From contig NC_092314.1 of assembly GCF_036785885.1 (NCBI RefSeq), positions 19,861,638 through 19,925,637 of the forward strand: a stretch of DNA of 64,000 nt, given 5' to 3'. The notes below the pieces were generated by a model that had not been told where the DNA came from, did no database searches, and saw nothing but the letters and a program-made list of their open reading frames with translations. The translations under genes were made by a program, and so were the position numbers. The DNA comes from Coffea arabica (Eukaryota; Streptophyta; Magnoliopsida; Gentianales; Rubiaceae). Below, in pieces: positions 13,554 to 24,381 of the stretch (positions are counted from its first letter, which is position 1; every line of letters begins with the position of its first letter).

Positions 13554-14054
13554 GGGTAAAATACCAAAAACCCCTATGATTTGCCAAATGTACACTTTAC
13601 CTCCATATGGTTTGAAAACCTACAATTTAACTCCATCATTTCAACTAAAGTGAAAGTCTGACAGAAAACATCTACAATAACGATATTTGAGTGCCACGCA
13701 CTTCTACTGAGAGTTGTGGTTGTGATAATATTTTCACTTGCCAAAAAATACCCCCTGTGTTTTCAGACCATAGGAAGGTAAAGTGTACATTTGACAAACC
13801 ACAGGGGGATTTTTGGTATTTTATCCATTCTCAAATGCACGAAATATTCTTCCGAAGAATTGACTTATAGAGGGGCAATTTTGACATTTTCTGTTCAGAC
13901 GTTAGTTTAGATATTTACCATCAGACTTTCACTTTAGTTGAAATGACAGGGAGTTAAATTGTAGATTTCTAAACTATAAATTGTAGGTTTCTAAACTATA
14001 GGGAGGTAAAGTGTACATTTAGCAAACCATAGGGGGGTTTTTGGTAATTTATCC
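13554..14054. mobile_element. Mutator-like MITE, 501 bp, with 9-bp TSD
   Basis: The left end GGGTAAAATACCAAAAACCCC is the near-exact reverse complement of the right end (GGGGTTTTTGGTAATTTATCC). The arms extend roughly 100 bp or more, through ACTAAAGTGAAAGTCTGAC on the left and GTCAGACTTTCACTTTAGT on the right. Flanks are TTTAAACTT (13545-13553) and TTAAAACTT (14055-14063), a 9-bp duplication with one mismatch, as expected of Mutator-like elements. A third partial copy of the right arm sits inside at about 13750-13830, so the element has a rearranged interior. It is non-coding. Confidence 0.8.
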
Positions 14055-14063
14055 TTAAAACTT

Positions 14064-14894
14064 ACACACTATTCTCATAATTTTCATTCCTCCAATTGCA
14101 ATTTGCAAAATTTTCCCTTGTTACATGAGACGCTTACTCAATTTTTTTTCCAAGTTTTGTTTGTCAATTACATTTTTAATTTATCAATTATCTTTGATTG
14201 TGATAATGTTATACACAATGTTTATTGATAATTTCCTAGATTTCATTTTAATGTACATTCCTTTCTGATTTTTCTTTTTCCTTTATCATAAAATCTTGCA
14301 TTCCTATTTCATTTTTTGTTCTCTATCTACCATCTCTACTTCACTTGTTAGCACTGTTTACTTTTCAATCCCTATCAAATTACACTTCTTAATTCAAAAA
14401 TGATAAAGGAATTTTCTTGCATTATTTGGTACATCCTATTTTACTCAATAGCTCCTTCATCATGGTTTTCTTTCATTAACTACCAAAGAAACCACCTTTG
14501 AACAGGTTTCAACTCAACAACTTTATTACTGCCTCTATGTTCGCTAACATAATGGATCGTTAAAAACCACTTTCTTAGAATTAATGCGCTTGCACTATTT
14601 TACATTAATGGTCTGTAGAAATCTCCACATATTTTATAAGTTAGCAAATTAAGGCAAAAGATTGGGAGATTTTGTAGATGCTAATCTTAAGATTAAGAAG
14701 AGAGAGATAGAGTGATAAAGAGTGTGAGCCCATCAAAACTTAGAGATATAATCACATTTGATTAGATAAGGGTATTATTGGTATTTTGATAAAAATGCAT
14801 GTGAGAGCATAGTTAATGAACCAGTTTGACCATCTTGACTTGGTTGTTGAATCACTCAACTGGTGAACTAGCTACTAGGCCGGCTAGGTTCCTA
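14064..14894. other. AT-rich spacer left of the chromovirus, no gene seen
   Basis: No coding frame, element terminus or RNA gene is recognised. It is intergenic AT-rich DNA between the Mutator-like MITE and the chromovirus target site. Confidence 0.5.
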
Positions 14895-14899
14895 ATCTA

Positions 14900-15284
14900 T
14901 GTCAGGAATCATAAGTGATGCGACGTAGTTCTGGAGTCTTACGGCATCGTTTTGGAAATTGCCAGGAAGAATAAGTAGTGCGACGTAGTTTTGGGTGTGA
15001 GTTCATACTCTTGCGGGTAAACGGTACCGTTGCACTGAAAGTTAGTTAGGAAATCTATTATATTTGTTTCAGTATATTTGTTTCAGTTAGTTACAAGTCG
15101 GTTAGCATTGCTGAAGTGTAAATAATGCTATAAATAGCAGAAGGGTGGTGAAAGGCGGTAGTCAGATTGATAATCAGATTTTTCAAATGAAAATATCTTC
15201 TCATTTCTCTCAATTCTCTCTCAGTTCATGAACACATCTCCTTCTCTTTCTTTCTTCTGCAAATTATCAGGTTGAATCCTGACA
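14900..15284 (+). repeat. Chromovirus 5' LTR (385 bp)
   Basis: It is bounded by TGTCAGG and CCTGACA. It contains two copies of GCGACGTAGTT about 60 bp apart and a TATAAATAG box near 15130. Relative to the 3' LTR it has 42 bp extra after the first GCGACGTAGTT and 11 bp extra near the CT-rich 3' part. Confidence 0.95.
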
Positions 15285-15286
15285 AG

Positions 15287-15300
15287 TGGTAATTAGAGCC
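15287..15300 (+). other. Primer binding site of the chromovirus
   Basis: TGGTAATTAGAGCC starts two bases after the 5' LTR. It resembles the usual plant initiator-Met tRNA site TGGTATCAGAGC, with a small change in the middle. Confidence 0.7.
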
Positions 15301-15332
15301 TTCAATCCCCGGTGGAATTCATAGAAATTTTG

Positions 15333-16280
15333 ATGGCGGATGGTACTAGACTCAAGAATTTGGATGAACAACTCAGGAAACTTGAGACTAGGGTTCAGAT
15401 TCAAGTCAATTCCATGCAAGCAGAGATACAAGAAACTCGTACGCACATAGACACTTGAATGGGGGAGCTCGATAAGAAGATTGATGCATCAATGGCAGGA
15501 ATGGAGACGAAATTGATTTCATTTCTTCAAACTCTCAACAGAGGCAAAGCAGCTGCACCAAGGGAATCTCTTCCACAAGAGAAGACTCCTTTATTGTCCA
15601 ATCCTCATGTAAGATGCAAGGAATGGGGGGATCAGTCAGCAGCAAGCAAGGACCGCAGGGTTACAGTTCCGAATCCTCCTAAGATAGACCTTCCTTTCTT
15701 TGAAGGGCACAGGCCTCAGGAGTGGATCAGGAAATGCGAGAAATATTTTCTCATTCATCAATTTCCTGAGGATCAGAAATTGGAAGTAACAGAGATGTAT
15801 CTGGTAGGGAAAGCAGAAATATGGTTTCAAGGAGTCAAGAGGAGCAAGAGAAGAATCTCTTCGGAAGAATTCTACGAATTATTGAAAAGAAGGTTTGGAG
15901 ATCGAGGAAGAAGAGATGAGGTAGAAGAATTCAATAAACTCCACCAAACCAGCACTGTCAAGGACTACCAAGAGAAATTTGAGGAACTGAGTTCCTTGAT
16001 GTTAGTAAGGGATCCTCACCTCTCTGAGTCTTATTTTGTTTCCAATTTCATCAGTGGCATTAAAGAGGAAATAAGGCCTATGGTTAAGATGTTAAAGCCT
16101 AATACCTTAATTGAGGCTTTCGAGATTGCAGAATCGCAGGAACAATCACTGGCATTGAATGGAAGGTATGCCAAAAACACTAGGAACTGGGAGCTTGCGA
16201 AAAACTCAAGGTCCTCCAGTGCCTTGTCAACAGCCAACACAGGGGGGAAGGTTTCAGAACCATTGGTCAAAAGAAGGTAA
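15333..16280 (+). pseudogene. Chromovirus gag (capsid), broken
   Basis: The likely original ATG is at 15333 (MADGTRLKNLDEQL). A TGA at 15456-15458 interrupts it after 41 codons, and the frame stays open from 15459 to a stop at 16278. The conserved retrotransposon gag core is clear: an FFEGHRPQEWIRKCEKYF region (about residues 79-96 of the open part), then a DYQEKFEEL...YFVSNFISGIKEEIRPMV region. The protein binds genomic RNA and builds the particle. The zinc knuckle lies downstream in another frame (16331 on), so a frameshift occurred between about 16260 and 16330. It is non-functional as read. Confidence 0.9.
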
Positions 16281-16282
16281 AT

Positions 16283-19200
16283 TTTGAGAGCATTAACCTG
16301 GAAAGTAGGAAGATCTCTCCTCAGGAGATCTTGCGTAGAAAGAACAATCATCTGTGTTTTAAGTGCGCAGAGAGGTTTAGTCCTGGCCATCAGTGCAAGT
16401 ACAGGCATTTGAATTTCATTCTGAAAGAAGATGAGAAACCTGAATTTCTTGATGCTATTGGGGAACAGGATGAGCATACTAGTCATCCAGGGCAATCAGT
16501 TGATGTGTCCTTGCATGCACTGACAACCTCTATCAAGAGGAATACTCTTAAATTACAAGGGTTGTTGAAAGGAAAAACTATATCTGTTTTGGTTGACACT
16601 GGCAGCACTAATAGTTTTCTGAATTCCACATTACTGAATACCATGACCTTAAGGACAGCGAAGATGACACCACTAAGGGCCACAATTGCTGATGGGACCA
16701 CCATTTCCAGTGAGCTGCTTTGTCCAAATGTGACATGGAGTATCCAGGGGTATGACTTTAGCTTTCCTTTGGTAATCATGGAACTAGGGACATGGGATAT
16801 GATACTTGGGGTGGATTGGATGGTGCAGTACAATCCTATCACATTCGATTTCAAACAGTTGCTGATCAAACTATCAGAAAAAGATGGGGAAATAGTGTTG
16901 GAAGGGGCAGCTGAGCAACCCTCAATAAAGCTGATCAGAGGAAAGGCAATTAAGAAGGTCATGCAACAGAAACACAGAACCTTGGCATCAATCTGTCCAG
17001 TGCCTGAGGTTAGCAACTCAGAGGATGTAAGTTCACTCCCTAGTGAAATCTCAGAATTACTGCACCAGTTCTTTGATGTATTTGCTGAACCTACACAATT
17101 ACCACCTAAAAGAGCACATGACCACACCATACCCTTGAAACCAGGGGTCCAACCTTTTAAACTTAGACCCTATAGGCATCCACACTCCTAGAAAACAGAA
17201 ATTGAAAACTAAGTGTCCAACATGCTTCAAACTGGGGTCATTAAACCTAGTACTAGCCCATTTTCTTCTCCTGTCCTACTAGTCAAAAAGAAAGAAGGCA
17301 CCTGGTGTTTCTGTGTAGATTACAGGTACCTAAATGACCTCACCATCAAGGATAGGGACCCTATTCCCAATATTGAAGAGCTCTTAGATGAACTATTTGG
17401 CTCTAAGTTCTTCAACAAGATTGACCTCAGATCTGGTTATCACCAAATCAGAGTCAAGGCTTGTGACATCCATAAAACAACATTTCAAACCCACCAAAGC
17501 CATTATGAATTTCTAGTTATGCCTTTTGTCCTCACTAATGCCCCTGCCTCTTTCCAATCCCTCATGAATGAGATCTTCCAGCCTTACCTCAGAAAATTTA
17601 TACTTGTCTTCTTTGATGGCATACTCATCTACAGCCCAGACCTACAATCCCATGTAAACCACCTGAGAACAGTGTTGGAAATTCTGAGATCTCACGAGTT
17701 GTATGCAAATATGTCCAAATGCATGTTTGCTCAGCTGAGAGTGGAGTACTTGGGCGATATCATATCCTACAATGGGGTTGAAATGGATGCTGCTAAGGTT
17801 GAGTGCATAAGAGCATGGCCAGTGCCTGAAACTGTTAAGGTTTTGAGGGGATTTTTGGGCCTTACAGGTTATTATAGGAGGTTTGTGCAAGGTTATGGGC
17901 AAATCTGTAAGCCTTTGACTGAATAGTTAAGGAATGACTCTTTTGGCTGGAATGAATCAGCAGCCACAACCTTCCAGAATCTGAAGGACGTCATGACTAC
18001 CATTCCTGTGTTAAGAATGCCAGATTTTTCTAAGCCTTTTGTTGTGGAGACTAATGCTTGCAGTAAAAGTATAGGTGCTGTGTTAATGCAAGAAGGGCAA
18101 CCCATAGCTTATCTTAGCAAAGCCTTAAGTCCTAAGAATTTGGGACTCTCTATATATGAAAAAGAGTTGTTAGTTGTGGTGATGACAGTGACAAAGTGGA
18201 AACACTATCTGCTAGGATACCATTTCATCATAAGGACTGATCACCAGAGCTTGAGATTTTTGTTGGAGCAAAGGTTGAATATACCACTACAGCATAAGTG
18301 TTTAACAAAGCTCTTAGGCTTGGATTATGAAATCCAATACAAGAAGGGAGCTGAGAACAAAGCTGCTGATGCCCTGTCCAGGGAGGGATTTCAGGAGGAG
18401 GATTCTGCAGGAGAAGTCTGTGTCAGTAAAGATTCTGCAGGGGTAGTATGTGCCATCTCTTGCATGAAGCCCCAATGGTTGGTAGATGTATCTGAGAGTT
18501 ATGAGGGTGACTCATCATGCCAAGAGAAAATTGCTCAATTGCTGATAGATCCTACTTCTGTTGCTGATTATGAGTATGCAAATGGGAATTTAAAGGTCAA
18601 AGAGAAGATATATGTTGGAGATCATGGTAATCTGAGGAACCAAATCATTCAGCATTTACATTCTTCTGCAGTAAGGGGTCATTCTGGTCAATTGGGATGC
18701 CTGAAGCGACTAGGTACAGTCTTCTACTGGCCCAGGATGAAGAAGGATGTAGTTGAATTTGTCAAACAGTGTGGTGTCTGCCAGAGGAACAAGCATGAGA
18801 ATGTTCCTTACCCTGGCTTATTGCAGCCTCTGCCAATGCCCAACCAAGCCTGGTCACAAATCAGTATGGATTTCATTAAGAGTTTGCCAAATTCTAAAGG
18901 CTCTGACACTATACTCGTGGTTGTGGACAGGTTCACAAAATTCTCCCATTTCATTCCCCTCAAGCATCCTTTCTCAGCAGTGGAAGTTGCCAAGTTATTC
19001 TTAACACATGTTTTCAGACTCCATGGGTTACCAGATGTGATAGTCTCAGATAGGGACAAGCTCTTCACCAGTCTTTTTTGGCAAAAGCTGTTTAGACTGG
19101 TTGGAACTCGCTTAAACCTCAGCTCAGCCTACCATTCACAAACAGATGGTCAAAGTGAATGTGTTAATCAGTGTGTCGAGACATACTTAAGGTGCATGAG

Positions 19201-19738
19201 TAGTGATAGACCTCAGAAGTGGAAGTCTTGGTTGCCTATAGTTGAGTAGTGGTATAACAGTAACTACCACACTAGCCTTAAAATGACCCCATTTGAGGCC
19301 CTCTATGGTTACAAACCTAACCAGATACCCCTGGGGTGCATTTTTGATACTATAGTTCCTGCAGCCAATGATCTTGTTCGTGACAGGCAGACAATGTTGC
19401 AAATTTTTCGCCAGAACCTGACTCAAACGTAGCAGCAAATGAAGTCTTTTGCAGATAAGAAGAGGAGTGAAAGAGTTTTGGAAGTTGGTGACATGGTTTA
19501 TTTGAAGCTTCAACCTTACCGCCAATAGTCTGTGGAAGTAAGGCGTTCCTTGAAACTTGCCTCTAAGTATTATGGTCCTTTTCTTGTCCTTGCTCGTGTG
19601 GGAGAAGTAGCTTACAGATTGGGGTTACCTCAGGGTTCAAAAATTCACCCTTTGTTCCACATTTCTATGCTGAAGAAGCAGTTAGGAGGTTCTCAAGCAG
19701 TCATGCCTGCATTGCCATTAGTTGGTCCTGATGATCAG
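16283..19738 (+). pseudogene. Chromovirus pol: zinc knuckle, protease, RT, RNase H, integrase
   Basis: It reads in one frame, broken by stops at 17189, 17210, 17924, 19247, 19430 and 19526. The order is: zinc knuckle CFKCAERFSPGHQC (about 16360); aspartic protease LVDTGSTNSF (about 16590); RT with [13 protein letters not shown] (about 17420) and [10 protein letters not shown] (about 17607), where the second catalytic Asp is Gly; RNase H with ETNACSKSIGAVL (about 18047), where the usual Asp is Asn; and TDHQSLRFLLEQ. Integrase has its HHCC zinc finger (HLHSSAVRGH...CGVCQRN, about 18655-18790) and DDE residues (SMDFI, VSDRDKLF, TDGQSE). GPFLVL and HPLFHISMLKK lead to the chromodomain part, which is cut off by insertion D after the CAG codon at 19736-19738. 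Confidence 0.95.
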
Positions 19739-22700
19739 TGTGACAGCCCCACTTCCCCCTAACGCGAACCAAAGGGTTCGGTAGACCACCTGTCCAACTC
19801 TCGCCAGGACTCACTCAAACTCTTCAAAAGAAATAAGAAATAACCTCGAGGATAAAAAAAAAATAAGTATCAAACTTGAAATGCATACTTACATTCATTT
19901 CTATCTCAAAATAATATACAATCCCAAATAAAATGAAAGTTCTCAGTTCTTAATACATCCAACCATATTCAAGCACTAGGGCGAGAACCATTACAAAAAT
20001 TCAAAAGAGCTAGACTAGACTGGTCTGTACAGATCTCTCATCCTTGCTCGCATCCCCTGTTAAGGAAAACAAAACTAACGAAATGAGGTAAAAGCTCAGT
20101 GAGGTTTCAGACACATAATCAACTTAAACAAGGACATTAGTCATGTAGTAACAAGTAATCCATGAAACAATTACAATCCAAAGCAATGATAACACATTCA
20201 TTAAAAGGATACATGCTTACGTGGAGCCTTTCGTTCTTTCCTTCTCCTTTCATTTCCTTAGTCCTCCAATATTTAAAATTTCATTTGTAATTAAAAACCT
20301 CCTTTCATTCATTCTTTTAATTTCTCCCTATTCTAGACATTAGCCAGACTCCACCCGACAACGTGGTAATACTCGAGTATACCAAACTTTCACCCAGGGT
20401 TACAAAATCGCCCAACCGAGTCCGCTTCTGGCTCAAGGCGACCGGCAACGAAGCACAAGGGTCCAGTTCAGCCAAAAGCCTTACATTCATGCACAACTAA
20501 TATTTAATCACTTAAACATTGAAAATTTCACATTTCATTTAGGTCGAGTGCGATAAAGTACACACTCGCCTTGCAAAATTCATTTTTAACAAACATTTAT
20601 CATTTAATCAAATATCCATAACAAATCATATACTTAATGGAAACATAACAAACAAAGAACACTCACCTATTTAAGCAAAAGAACGTCCAAAGTATTCTTC
20701 CGGGTATTACCCTCAATCACCAATAAACTCTAATATTAATCAAGAGAAAATATTATAGTTAAACCATCCAAAGTTTAGGTGAATCAAAGAAAATCCGAAT
20801 AACTACTAGTACAAAGTATAAATATGGTTTTGGAAGTGAAAAGAATACATTTAAACCAAAGGATATGAGTCAAATATTTGTAAAACTTATGCTCGCTCGT
20901 AAAACTTTGAAATCTCCATTTGAGTTTAAGTGACAAAGAAAACGTATTTCTATTAGTCGTAAATTTCATTTTTTCAAGGGTAAAAGTTTCGGTCGAATTT
21001 CAACTTATAAGCCTCTATTGAAGAAGACTTGAATACCTCAGATGATTCAAGTTAGTTTCATCCTCAACCCTTACTCAAGTCGCGAGTACATCTACCTACC
21101 CCTCGAGTGCAAATTTGGGCAGCACGCCCTTTGTATTTACCTATTTTCCAACCATTTATGGCTTCATTCTTTTACTCAATCAATCCCAAAGTCACATACA
21201 GATAATCTCATTACAATAGCCATTCAATAGGCTAAAAGTCAATCAATTACAAAACCAAGTTAGAAAAGTGACCGGAAATAAGATTTAAGGTGAAAAACAA
21301 AATGATAGGTTTGATGTCTCTTAGCATATCGGTCACAACCGAAGCTATGCTTATCAGATTGGGATATAATTTATACCGTTTCGAAGCTAAGATAAAGAGC
21401 TACAATTTTGATGAAGACCACTCAGTCCAGTTCGTAGTTTAACTAGATCAAAATTTCAAATTACAGAACCAGAGTCTCACAATCAGGCTAGTTAACCACA
21501 TGATGCTTAAACGATAATAACTCAGGCTACCAAAGTCCAATTGAGGCGTTTTTAGGGCCGTTGGAAATTTAAGACATAGAACTACAACTTCTATGTTTTG
21601 ACCAAAAACTAATTCAATATGGATCAAGGTGAACAGATGCGGTCAGATTAGTGAAATGTCAATACTGTCCCTAGAACTCTACCTATGGCTGTCAGGGGTA
21701 ATTTTGTCTTTTCAAATGATACAGTGCTCGGATTGAGCTGAACTTTTATAAGCAGCTATAAAACATCATTTCCTACAACTTTCATGTTTTAACCTCAGGC
21801 TGATTTGGCCTCCATCATGACCGAAAGAACCGGGCAGAACAGGGTCAGTTGAAACCCTAAACTGGAATTTTCGCACCAAAACAGAAATTTTCGGCAACCA
21901 ATCATATCCAACATATACAAACTCCATTTTACACTATAACAAACCATCAATCCATGACTAAACAATAATTACTATCTAAAAACAGAAAAATCACTAATAA
22001 ATAAAAAATCCATCAAAACTCAACTTCCAACCATAAAACCTACTTCAAATCAATATATTTAGCCACAAAAGCCATTAATTTACAACTACTAGGAACAAAG
22101 GAAGGTGTTCTTATCAATTTACCTTAGAACCTCAAGGAAAATGGTAGCTTAGTCTTTCCTTCTTCAAAACAACTCCACCAACATCTTTAAGCTTTCCTAG
22201 TGATCACTTGTATGGAGTAGATTCAAGTTTGGTTAGCTAGAACACAAGATTTGAGCAAGTTTGGAAGCTAAAATTGAAGAGCTCTCTCTTTTGTTTTCTC
22301 CTCAAGAGCAGCCGGCCAAGGCAAAGAAAATTGAGAGAAAATTGGTCAAAAATTGGTTTTAGTAAAGGTGATGAATAGTAAGTCAAAAGCCATCTTCCAA
22401 TGGTATCATGACACTTGGCCTTTCTAGTGTTTTCCCTAATCCCTTGGTTTCCAATGGTTATATCATATAACAAACCTCTAATTATCCTTTAGCACCTTGT
22501 TAAATAATAACACTTAGTACAAAACTCACTTAGTCACCAAAATCACATCGCACTTACCGCACTAGCGGGTCCCACGTCTATAACGCACTTCAAATTAACG
22601 TACACTAACTCATACTAGAAAAATGATTTTAAAACTGTACTTACTTATAAAAATGCATAGAAAATTTAATATTTCTAAGGAAAGTATAAAATGTAGGCAA

Positions 22701-22751
22701 AGAAATAGAATAATGCTGAGAAAATGTGAAAAAATTTTTTGGGTTCTCACA
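19739..22751 (+). mobile_element. Solo LTR copy D (3013 bp) inside the chromovirus
   Basis: It starts TGTGACAGCCCCAC and ends GGGTTCTCACA. The perfect 5-bp target duplication ATCAG is at 19734-19738 and 22752-22756. Family islands: CCAACTCTCGCCAGGACTC near 19794, CTGTTAAGGAAAAC near 20058, AATACTCGAGTATACC near 20368 and the GTCGAGTGCGATAAAG island at 20543. No coding domains were seen. As the insertion splits the chromovirus reading frame exactly at a codon boundary, it is younger than the chromovirus. It is the cleanest reference copy of the 3.0-kb subfamily in this window. Confidence 0.95.
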
Positions 22752-22918
22752 ATCAGATTCAGGTTGCTCCTGAAATGGTACTCAAAAGGAGGGCCATACT
22801 ATGAAACCACCAACCAGTGTCACAAGTCTTGATCAAATGGGTCAATCTGGGATTTGAAGAAGCTACTCGGGAGGACCTTGATTTCATCAAACACCGGTTT
22901 CCAAAATTCCATCCTTGA
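22752..22918 (+). pseudogene. Chromovirus pol C-terminus (chromodomain remnant)
   Basis: After copy D the frame resumes at 22757 as IQVAPEMVLKRRAIL, then a TGA, then NHQPVSQVLIKWVNLGFEEA and TREDLDFIKHRFPKFHP with a natural stop at 22916-22918. VLIKWVNL...EATRED matches the chromodomain of plant chromoviruses, which normally has Trp in EATWED. The domain tethers integration to marked chromatin. It is separated from the rest of pol by 3 kb and carries a stop, so it is dead. Confidence 0.85.
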
Positions 22919-22947
22919 GGACAAGAATGCTCTGAAGGCGAGGGTAT

Positions 22948-23279
22948 TGTCAGGAATCATAAGTGATGCGACGTAGTTCTGGAGTGCGACGTAGTTTTGG
23001 GTGTGATTTCATACTCTTGCGGGTAAACGGTGTCGTTGCACTGAAAGTTAGTTAGGAAATCTGTTATATTTGTTTCAGTATATTTGTTTCAATTAGTTAC
23101 AAGTCTGTTAGCATTGTTGAAGTGTAAATAATGCTATAAATAGCATAAGGGTGGTGAAAGGAGGTAGTCAGATTGATAATCAGATTTTTCAAATGAAAAT
23201 ATCTTCTCATTCCTCTCAGTTCATGAACACCTCTCCCTCTCTTTCTTTTTTCCGCAAATTATCAGGTTGAATCCTGACA
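22948..23279 (+). repeat. Chromovirus 3' LTR (332 bp)
   Basis: It has the same termini as the 5' LTR and is preceded by a purine-rich stretch (GAAGGCGAGGGT, about 22934-22945) that would serve as the polypurine tract. It is 53 bp shorter than the 5' LTR owing to 42-bp and 11-bp deletions. Confidence 0.95.
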
Positions 23280-23469
23280 ATCTAATGGAATGAGGGATGG
23301 ACCCGATCAAATCTGTTGACACATTAGTTGAACCAGAAACCCGTCCATTTTTTAATTGAGTTCATTTTTAAAAATAAGGATGTGGGTCTCTGTTTTTGGA
23401 TTAAAAAATATATATCTTTTGACGAGATTTAAACTTGGAACTCTTTTTAAAATGTGCATGAGACTTTAT

Positions 23470-23885
23470 CATTAGTCTTAAAGTAGGAATTTTCACTTTG
23501 ATCCCTAAAACACAAAGTGAATACTTTAGTCCTTAAAGTATAAAACTTCCTCCATTTAATTAAAGTCTATCCCAATTTAGTCTCAACAGTACAAAATCTA
23601 TCTCACTTTAATCCTTAAAATATAAAATATGTCATACTTAAATATGTAGTCTTTTCCACTTTAGGAACTAAAGTTTAAAAGTTTTATATTTGAAGGACTA
23701 AAGTGGACAAATTTACTTTGGCAGGAAATATTTTATATGTTAGTCCCTAGAGTAGGACAAATATAAACTTTTTTTTATAATGACAAATATATATACTTAA
23801 GTTTGACAGATATTTCAGGGACTAAAGTATTATCTTTTAAGTTTAGAGATTAAAACAGGAATGTAATTATAAATGAGGGGTTCTA
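23470..23885. repeat. Degenerate inverted repeat, MITE-like
   Basis: Segments such as TTGATCCCTAAAACACAAAG and ACTTTAGTCCTTAAAGTA on the left recur in reverse complement on the right (GGACTAAAGTGGAC near 23696, GGGACTAAAGTATTATC near 23818). The arms are diverged and termini cannot be fixed. It lies just upstream of the ATP synthase gene promoter. Confidence 0.4.
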
Positions 23886-24185
23886 AGTTAAACTAATACC
23901 CTATCCACCGATCGAACCACTGAACCATCCGTCTGGCTCCTCCCTCGGCCGAAGTTTGGTAACTGCGTGTCAAAAATTGTTTATGACATTATCAGCTCCC
24001 ATTCACGAGTTGTCAACATCCATATTGTGAAAGCGTTACACGACAAAGTATTCAGTCCACGCTTTAATGATCCCACCATCTGTAATATCCACGCCTTCAA
24101 TGCTCCCTCCGTAAAATATCCTCGCGCTTAACGGTTAACCTCCTAGTATTTTCTTCTTTCAAGAAAAAGCCAAAAAGGTCCAAAA

Positions 24186-24300
24186 AATATATATATATTC
24201 GAAACGACGTAGTATTATGTAAGATAAAGCATCTCAGTCTCTGTTTCATAGCATCGTCATTTCATCATTTCTTTCTTCACTGTGATAACCCTAAAGCCCA
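24186..24300 (+). promoter_or_regulatory. Probable promoter / 5' leader of the ATP synthase gamma gene
   Basis: A TATATATATATT stretch lies at about 24187-24199. A telo-box AACCCTAA at 24287-24294 is followed directly by AGCCCA, the complement of a site II core (TGGGCT). Telo-box plus site II is typical of plant genes for mitochondrial and ribosomal proteins. The start codon lies about 80 bp downstream. The transcription start was not determined. Confidence 0.55.
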
Positions 24301-24381
24301 ACAAGAATTCTGCATAGTCAGCTGAAGAGGACGGAGGAAAAGCGGAACCATCGGATCCAAGATCAGTAATCAATCTCGGCA

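Larger units (their letters stand above)
14900..23279 (+). mobile_element. Ty3/Gypsy chromovirus, complete but degenerate, split by solo LTR D
   Basis: Both LTRs start TGTCAGGAATCATAAG and end GAATCCTGACA. The perfect 5-bp target duplication ATCTA lies at 14895-14899 and 23280-23284. Removing D (3013 bp plus one 5-bp repeat) leaves about 5.36 kb. Domain order is gag with zinc knuckle, protease, RT, RNase H, integrase, chromodomain, which is the Ty3/Gypsy chromovirus order. Short LTRs, small size and a C-terminal chromodomain would fit a Reina-like clade, but that is a guess. Several in-frame stops, at least one frameshift and a lost RT aspartate show it is not autonomous. Confidence 0.95.

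Noticed and set aside
15636..17130. Minus-strand open frames of 64, 154 and 215 aa across the chromovirus
   Set aside because: They are antisense shadows of the gag and pol frames, which have clear domains.
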